Assembly: GCF_014646155.1 (NCBI RefSeq)
Contig: NZ_BMMX01000013.1
Coordinates: 62,001-126,000, forward strand
Length of the DNA stretch: 64,000 nt
Origin: Mangrovihabitans endophyticus
GTDB taxonomy: Bacteria; Actinomycetota; Actinomycetes; Mycobacteriales; Micromonosporaceae
Reading direction: 5' to 3'
Positions 59,474 through 64,000 of this stretch are shown piece by piece (the first letter of the stretch is position 1; every line of letters starts with the position of its first letter). The notes under the pieces are model-generated. The model did not search any database, was not told the DNA's origin, and saw only the letters and a program-made list of their open reading frames with translations. Made by a program: the position numbers and the translations under genes.

Positions 59474-61669
59474 GTGAGTGAGACCGAGGCGGGCGCCGCG
59501 GCGGCGCGTGCGACCGTGGCGGAGGCGGCCGTGACGGAGGCGGAGCGTGCCGCCGTGCGTGAGTGCGCCGAGGAGGTGCTGCGGCGGCTGGCCGGTGCGC
59601 ACGCCGTCCTGCGGGAGGATCAGTGGCGGGCGATCGAGGCGTTGGTCGTCGACCGGCGCCGGGTGCTCTGTGTGCAGCGCACCGGGTGGGGCAAGTCCGC
59701 GGTCTACTTCGTGGCGACCGCGTTGCTGCGTGACGGTCTCGCAGCCGAGGCCGAGGAGCCGCCCGCCGGCCCGACCGTGATCGTGTCGCCGTTGCTGGCT
59801 CTGATGCGCAACCAGGTGGAGGCCGCGGCCCGGGCCGGCATCCGCGCGCGCACCATCAACTCGGCGAACCTCGACGAGTGGTCGGAGATCACCGCGGAGA
59901 TCCGTGCCGGGGCCGTCGACGTGCTGCTGATCAGCCCGGAGCGGCTGAACAACCCGGACTTCCGCGACAACGTGCTGCCCGACCTGGCCGCCAGCACCGG
60001 GCTGCTGGTGGTCGACGAGGCGCACTGCGTCTCCGACTGGGGGCACGACTTCCGGCCGGACTACCGTCGGCTGCGCACGTTCCTGGCGGGGCTCGGGGCG
60101 CGCATCCCGGTGCTGGCCACCACCGCCACGGCCAACGCCCGGGTCACCGCCGACGTCGCCGAGCAGTTGGGCGACGCGTTGGTGCTGCGCGGCCCGCTGG
60201 ACCGCGAGTCGCTGCGCCTGGCGGTGGTCCCGCTGGCCGACCCGGCGCACCGGTTGGCCTGGCTCGCCGACCACCTGGAGGGGCTGGCCGGGTCCGGCAT
60301 CGTCTACACGTTGACGGTCGCGGCGGCGCTGGAGACCGCGGAGTTCCTGCGTGGCCGCGGGTTCGCCGTGGCCGCCTACACCGGCCAGGTGGAGGACGCC
60401 GACCGGCGCGCCGCCGAGCAGGACCTGCTGGACAACAAGATCAAGGCGTTGATCGCCACGTCCGCGCTCGGCATGGGCTTTGACAAGCCGGATCTCGGCT
60501 TCGTCGTGCACCTGGGCGCGCCGCCGTCCCCGATCGCCTATTACCAGCAGGTGGGCCGGGCCGGGCGGGCGGTGGCGCACGCGGAGGTGGTGCTGCTGCC
60601 CGGCCGTGAGGACGCGGCGATCTGGCGTTACTTCGCCTCGCTCGCCTTTCCGCCGGAGGAGCAGGTGCGTGCGGTGCTGGCTCAGCTCGACACCGACCGG
60701 CCGCTGTCCACGCCCGCCCTGGAGCCGATGGTCGACCTGCGGCGCACCCGGCTGGAGCTGATGCTCAAGGTGCTGGACGTGGACGGGGCGGTCCGCCGGG
60801 TGCGCGGCGGCTGGGTGGCCACCGGTCAGCCATGGACCTACGACACCGCGCGCCTGCGGCGGGTTGCCGAGGCGCGCACCGCCGAGCAGCGCAGCATGGT
60901 GGACTACGCGGAGACCACCGGGTGCCGGATGGAGTTCCTGCGCCGCTGCCTGGACGACCCGGAGGCGACACCGTGCGGTCGCTGCGACACCTGCGCGGGT
61001 CCACAGTTCGACGCGGAGGTGACCGCGGCGACGCTGGCCGCCGCGCAGACCTTCCTGGGCCGGCCGGGTGTGGAGATCGGCCCGAAAAAGCAGTGGCCCA
61101 CCGGCCTCTCGGCGGTCGGTGTGCAGCTCAAGGGGCGCATCCCGGCCGAGGAACAGGTGCTGCCCGGCCGGGCGGTCGGCCGCCTGTCGGATCTCGGCTG
61201 GGGCGGGCGCCTGCGCGGCCTGGTCGCTCCGGAGTCGCCGGACGGGCCGCTGCCCGACGCGCTCGCCGATGCGGTGGTCGAGGTGCTCAAGGCATGGGCG
61301 CACGGCGACGATCGCTGGGCGCAACGGCCCGCCGGCGTGGTCGCGGTCGGCTCCCATCGGCGGCCGGAGTTGGTCGGCAGCACCGCGGCGCGGATCGCCG
61401 CGGTCGGGCGGCTGCCGTTGCTGGGCGCGCTGGATCGGCGCGCCGGTGACGGTGGTGCCCGTGGCAACAGCGCCCAGCGGGTGCGTGCCCTGCACGACGC
61501 GTTCTCCGTGCCGCCCGAGGTGGGCGCCGGGCTCGCCGAGCTGGATGGGCCGGTCCTGCTGGTCGATGACCTGGTGGACTCCGGCTGGACCATGGTGCTG
61601 GCCGGGCGGGCACTGCGCCGGGCCGGCGCGCCGGCGGTGCTGCCGCTCGCGCTCGCGGTCGCCGGCTGA
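59474..61669 (+). CDS. recQ: RecQ-type DNA helicase fused to C-terminal phosphoribosyltransferase-like domain
   Basis: 731 residues. Helicase: LREDQWRAIEALVVDRRRVL (motif 0), VQRTGWGKSAVYF (Walker A), LLVVDEAHCVSDWGHDFRPD (DEAH box and aromatic-rich loop), VLATTATANARV (III), VYTLTVAAALETAEFLRGRG, ATSALGMGFDKPDLGFVVHL (V) and YYQQVGRAGRAV (VI). RecQ zinc site: CRMEFLRRC and PCGRCDTC. There is no obvious HRDC domain. The C-terminus (about 590-731) instead ends in LDGPVLLVDDLVDSGWTMVL, a type I phosphoribosyltransferase PRPP loop, with MRP-like strands before it. GTG 59474 start; ATG 59444 possible. Confidence 0.9.
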   Translation: MSETEAGAAAARATVAEAAVTEAERAAVRECAEEVLRRLAGAHAVLREDQWRAIEALVVDRRRVLCVQRTGWGKSAVYFVATALLRDGLAAEAEEPPAGPTVIVSPLLALMRNQVEAAARAGIRARTINSANLDEWSEITAEIRAGAVDVLLISPERLNNPDFRDNVLPDLAASTGLLVVDEAHCVSDWGHDFRPDYRRLRTFLAGLGARIPVLATTATANARVTADVAEQLGDALVLRGPLDRESLRLAVVPLADPAHRLAWLADHLEGLAGSGIVYTLTVAAALETAEFLRGRGFAVAAYTGQVEDADRRAAEQDLLDNKIKALIATSALGMGFDKPDLGFVVHLGAPPSPIAYYQQVGRAGRAVAHAEVVLLPGREDAAIWRYFASLAFPPEEQVRAVLAQLDTDRPLSTPALEPMVDLRRTRLELMLKVLDVDGAVRRVRGGWVATGQPWTYDTARLRRVAEARTAEQRSMVDYAETTGCRMEFLRRCLDDPEATPCGRCDTCAGPQFDAEVTAATLAAAQTFLGRPGVEIGPKKQWPTGLSAVGVQLKGRIPAEEQVLPGRAVGRLSDLGWGGRLRGLVAPESPDGPLPDALADAVVEVLKAWAHGDDRWAQRPAGVVAVGSHRRPELVGSTAARIAAVGRLPLLGALDRRAGDGGARGNSAQRVRALHDAFSVPPEVGAGLAELDGPVLLVDDLVDSGWTMVLAGRALRRAGAPAVLPLALAVAG

Positions 61670-61706
61670 AGCGTCGCCGACCGAAAGGTCGCCGGACCGG
61701 CGTTGC

Positions 61707-61723
61707 ATACCGGTGGGGGGTAT
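61707..61723 (+). promoter_or_regulatory. CsoR operator candidate
   Basis: ATACC-GGTGGGG-GGTAT lies 10 bp before the csoR start. The pseudo-palindromic ATACC...GGTAT with a G-tract matches known CsoR boxes. Autoregulation by copper is expected. Confidence 0.6.
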
Positions 61724-61733
61724 TGTCGATGGC

Positions 61734-62051
61734 ATGTCCACCGACGCTCCGTCCCACCACGAGGCCCACCCCGGCCCGCACGGCTATGCGGGCAACAAGC
61801 AGGCTCTGCTCGGCCGACTGCGCCGGATCGAGGGGCAGATCCGAGGGCTGCAACGCATGGTCGATGAGGACACCTATTGCATCGACGTGCTGACGCAGAT
61901 CTCCGCGGCCAAGAGCGCCTTGCAGGCGGTCGCCGTCGGGCTGCTGGAGGACCACCTGGCCCACTGCGTCGTCGACGCCGCCCGGGCAGGCGACCCCACC
62001 GAGAAGGTCAAGGAAGCCTCCGACGCGGTCGCCCGGCTGATCCGCTCCTGA
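61734..62051 (+). CDS. csoR: CsoR-family copper-sensing repressor
   Basis: 105 residues, DUF156 fold. LGRLRRIEGQIRGLQRMVDE, then DTYCIDVLTQISAAKSALQA and LLEDHLAHCVV. The Cu(I) ligands are Cys49, His74 and Cys78 (C..H-x3-C), which marks a true CsoR rather than RcnR or FrmR. In the absence of copper it blocks its own operon; copper releases it. The next gene is a copper chaperone 29 nt downstream, and a matching operator lies in front. A copper-exporting P-type ATPase is not in the window. Confidence 0.93.
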   Translation: MSTDAPSHHEAHPGPHGYAGNKQALLGRLRRIEGQIRGLQRMVDEDTYCIDVLTQISAAKSALQAVAVGLLEDHLAHCVVDAARAGDPTEKVKEASDAVARLIRS

Positions 62052-62080
62052 CACCTACCGACGTCACGAAACGAGGAACC

Positions 62081-62293
62081 ATGGCGATGACCAGCACCTA
62101 CCACGTCACCGGGATGACCTGCGAGCACTGCGTGCGGGCGGTGACAAGCGAGATCTCCGGCCTCGCCGGAGTGCGCGACGTGCAGGTCGACCTGGGCAGC
62201 GGCACGGTCACCGTGCAAAGCGACGCACCACTGTCCGACGACGAGATCCGCGCCGCGGTCGACGAGGCCGGCTACGAGGTCGCCGGCGTCTGA
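62081..62293 (+). CDS. copZ: CopZ-like copper chaperone (HMA domain)
   Basis: 70 residues. YHVTGMTCEHCVRAVTSEIS holds the M-T-C-x-x-C metal site; VRDVQVDLGSGTVTVQSD and VDEAGYEVAGV complete the beta-alpha-beta-beta-alpha-beta fold. It carries Cu(I) to exporters or to CsoR. It has GAGGAA before ATG 62081 and shares the csoR transcript. Its last 22 nt overlap the 3' end of the convergent methyltransferase gene. Confidence 0.93.
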   Translation: MAMTSTYHVTGMTCEHCVRAVTSEISGLAGVRDVQVDLGSGTVTVQSDAPLSDDEIRAAVDEAGYEVAGV

Positions 62294-63501
62294 TCCGCCC
62301 GGGGGTTTTCCGCCGTCGGGTCTCCCGCTGCGGGTGGGGCGGCGGTGGTGGCCGGTGCGATCATCAGAGCCAGCGCCGGCGTCACGCCCCACGCCGTGGT
62401 GAGGGCGTCGTAGTCGGCCGGGTCGCCGCGCTGACCGGTGTGCCGGGCCCGCAGCAACAGGTTGCGCGGCGTGTGCGCCGAGTCGGTGAACTCCACCACG
62501 TCCACCCGGTACCCGTGCTGTCGCAGCAGGCTGGCGCGCAGCGTGTCGGTCAGCACGTCCGCGAAGCGTTCCCGCAGGATCGCATGCCGGGTCATCTCGC
62601 CGTACGCCTCGGGTGCCGACCCCCGTTTGAGCTGCGCCGCGATGTCGTGGTGGCAGCACGGCGCGGCCAGCACCCAGCGTGCGCCCCACCGCACGGCACG
62701 GGCCAGCGCCTGGTCCGTAGCGGTGTCGCAGGCGTGCAGGGCGAGCACCAGTTCCGGCGTCGGGTCCACCACGGCGTCGTCGATGCTGCCGGCCACGAAT
62801 GTCACCTCGTCGGCGCATCCGAGCCGCCGCGCGATGTCGGCGTTGCGGGCGCGCTGGTCCGCGCGCACGTCCACGCCGACGACCCGCGCCTTGATGCCAC
62901 GATCGCGCAGATAGCGGTACGCGGCGAAGGTCAGGTACGCGTTCCCGCACCCGAGATCGACCACGTGCAGCGGCGACGGCAGGTGCTGCGGGTCCCCGGG
63001 CAGCGTGGCCGCCAGCGCGCGCAGGAAGGCGTCCACCTGCCGGCGTTTGGCGGCGGTGCCGCCGAGAACCGTGAACAACGGATCGCCCGGATCGAGCAGC
63101 CACTGCTTGACCCTGTCGTGGCCGGGCGCCGGGCCGTCCGCCACCAGGTGGCCGTCCGCCGCCGACCGGTGCACCTGCGCGTCCCCCTTCTTGGTGACCC
63201 GCACCTGCATGGTGAGCGCCGTGGTCTGCACGTGCCAGTTGCCGAACGGCTCGGTCAGCAGCGCGTCCACCGCCCGCGCGGCCTCGGCGCCGTACGCGAC
63301 GTTGCGGGTGTACGGCCGGGACCCGTCATCGGTCACGATCTGCAGCCGGGTGCCGCCCTTCACCGCCACCGGCCGCACCTCGGCCCGTCCCATCGAGGGG
63401 GCGGCGCCGCGCTGCCGCCCGGCCGCGACGGCGCGCCGCAGGTCCGGGGCGAGCAGAAGGTCGCGCACCTGCGCGAGGGCGGTGTCGAGCGGTTCCGGCA
63501 T
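62272..63501 (-). CDS. SAM-dependent methyltransferase (Methyltransf_32/GSTCD-like)
   Basis: 409 residues. The N-terminal 150 residues form a separate domain (DGSRPYTRNVAYGAEAARAV; TALTMQVRVTKKGDAQVHRS). The methyltransferase core follows with HVVDLGCGNAYLTFAAYRYL (motif I), VVGVDVRADQRARN, VLALHACDTATDQALARAVR and VLAAPCCHHDIAAQL. The L-H-A-C-D-T and A-P-C-C-H-H segments define the GSTCD/RRNAD1-like group, for which RNA substrates are suspected. Substrate unknown here. Confidence 0.85.
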   Translation of the reverse strand: MPEPLDTALAQVRDLLLAPDLRRAVAAGRQRGAAPSMGRAEVRPVAVKGGTRLQIVTDDGSRPYTRNVAYGAEAARAVDALLTEPFGNWHVQTTALTMQVRVTKKGDAQVHRSAADGHLVADGPAPGHDRVKQWLLDPGDPLFTVLGGTAAKRRQVDAFLRALAATLPGDPQHLPSPLHVVDLGCGNAYLTFAAYRYLRDRGIKARVVGVDVRADQRARNADIARRLGCADEVTFVAGSIDDAVVDPTPELVLALHACDTATDQALARAVRWGARWVLAAPCCHHDIAAQLKRGSAPEAYGEMTRHAILRERFADVLTDTLRASLLRQHGYRVDVVEFTDSAHTPRNLLLRARHTGQRGDPADYDALTTAWGVTPALALMIAPATTAAPPAAGDPTAENPRADQTPATS

Positions 63502-63628
63502 GCCACCATTCTGCTCCGCGGGCCGATCGTCGGCGGATCATCCCCGTCCCGTTTCGCTGCGTTCGCCATCGGGTAGCTTCGCTGACTCGGCGGGAAGCCT
63601 GACTCGGCGGGGAAGGGGGTGCCGCGCG

Positions 63629-64000
63629 ATGGCGCTGACGGCCGATTCGCCGCTGTCGGCACGGGTACGTGCGGACACCCGCACCGACCACGACGCCGCC
63701 CAGCGCAGCGGCTTCCTGGACGCCCTGGCGGCCGGCCGGTTACCCCGCGCGGCGTACACGGACCTGGCCGCCCAGCACTGGCACATCTACCGGGCGCTGG
63801 AACAGGCCGCGGCGAGGATGGCGGCGGATCCGGTCGCCGGCCGGTTCGTGGCCGCCGAACTCACCCGCGTGCCCGCGCTCACCGCCGACCTGCACTTCCT
63901 GGCCGGGAGGCGGTGGCATCGGCGGCTCGCCGCGTTGCCCGCCACCCTGGCCTACCGGCGACGCCTGCACGAGGTGGCGGCCGTGCACCCGCCGTCCTTC
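63629..64000 (+). CDS. biliverdin-producing heme oxygenase (3' end outside window)
   Basis: The first 124 codons are visible. LSARVRADTRTDHDAAQRSG contains the proximal heme-ligand His in the T-x-x-x-H context, and FLDALAAGRLPRAAYTDLAA, then QHWHIYRALEQAA and FLAGRRWHRRL match the helices of HemO/BphO-type heme oxygenases. It opens heme to biliverdin, iron and CO. GGAAGGGGG lies ahead of ATG 63629. The catalytic distal helix (G-x-x-x-G) is outside the window. Confidence 0.85.
   Translation, partial: MALTADSPLSARVRADTRTDHDAAQRSGFLDALAAGRLPRAAYTDLAAQHWHIYRALEQAAARMAADPVAGRFVAAELTRVPALTADLHFLAGRRWHRRLAALPATLAYRRRLHEVAAVHPPSF

Noticed and set aside
58658..61741. 1027-codon minus-strand open frame
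   Set aside because: Antisense to the SDR and RecQ genes; His/Gln/Arg-rich composition and no domain pattern.

Overview
This is 64 kb of high-GC actinobacterial chromosome. Frequent GTG starts, 4-bp start/stop overlaps, and the mix of a type VII secretion ATPase with FHA domain, a SARP regulator, a fused MFS/spermidine-synthase protein, a serine/threonine kinase with an extracellular carbohydrate-binding module and a heme oxygenase fit a filamentous actinomycete. My inference is a Micromonosporaceae member such as Actinoplanes; no marker gene in the window proves this.

Layout. 1-4459: minus-strand type VII secretion genes (FHA-EccC ATPase, cut by the window start, and an Esx/WXG100-like protein). 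4667-10171: regulators (BTAD-associated protein, LuxR-type, AfsR-like SARP) and a flavin monooxygenase/acyl-CoA dehydrogenase-like enzyme. 10224-22133: an accessory region ending at tRNA-Arg(CCT). It holds a broken DUF4143 ATPase, an ECF sigma/membrane-protein pair, two type VII effector cassettes (metallopeptidase toxin; Ntox28-type toxin with CdiI-type immunity protein), an IS5-family fragment, an AbiE toxin-antitoxin pair and a decaying CYTH/methyltransferase/radical-SAM operon. 22224-30247: an MGMT-like regulator and a secreted glycan-degradation group (GH2 enzyme with two discoidin domains, CBM13/beta-propeller protein, sulfatase). 30317-46269: housekeeping-type genes: class A PBP, acetyltransferase, two membrane glycosyltransferases, DAHP synthase with an aromatic leader peptide and attenuator, an OmpR-type two-component system, Smr protein, MFS and M28 peptidase. 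46361-51221: a compact signalling operon (REC-PP2C phosphatase, CHASE3-like/HAMP kinase, REC-only regulator) followed by an inositol monophosphatase and an SDR. 51284-64000: secreted coiled-coil protein, spermidine-synthase-like protein, STPK-CBM2, KtrAB potassium uptake, GDPD, SDR, RecQ-phosphoribosyltransferase fusion, CsoR/CopZ copper genes, methyltransferase and a heme oxygenase cut by the window end.

How it works together. The T7 secretion ATPase lies within about 9-14 kb of two effector cassettes, so the left part reads as secretion machinery plus antagonistic cargo. The region between the sigma factor and the tRNA is a typical accumulation zone: IS remnant, toxin-antitoxin system, several genes with internal deletions, and a duplicated tRNA 3' end. 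The strongest regulatory find is the leader upstream of DAHP synthase, which codes for Phe-Arg-Trp-Tyr-Trp immediately after its start and is followed by a perfect 12-bp hairpin.
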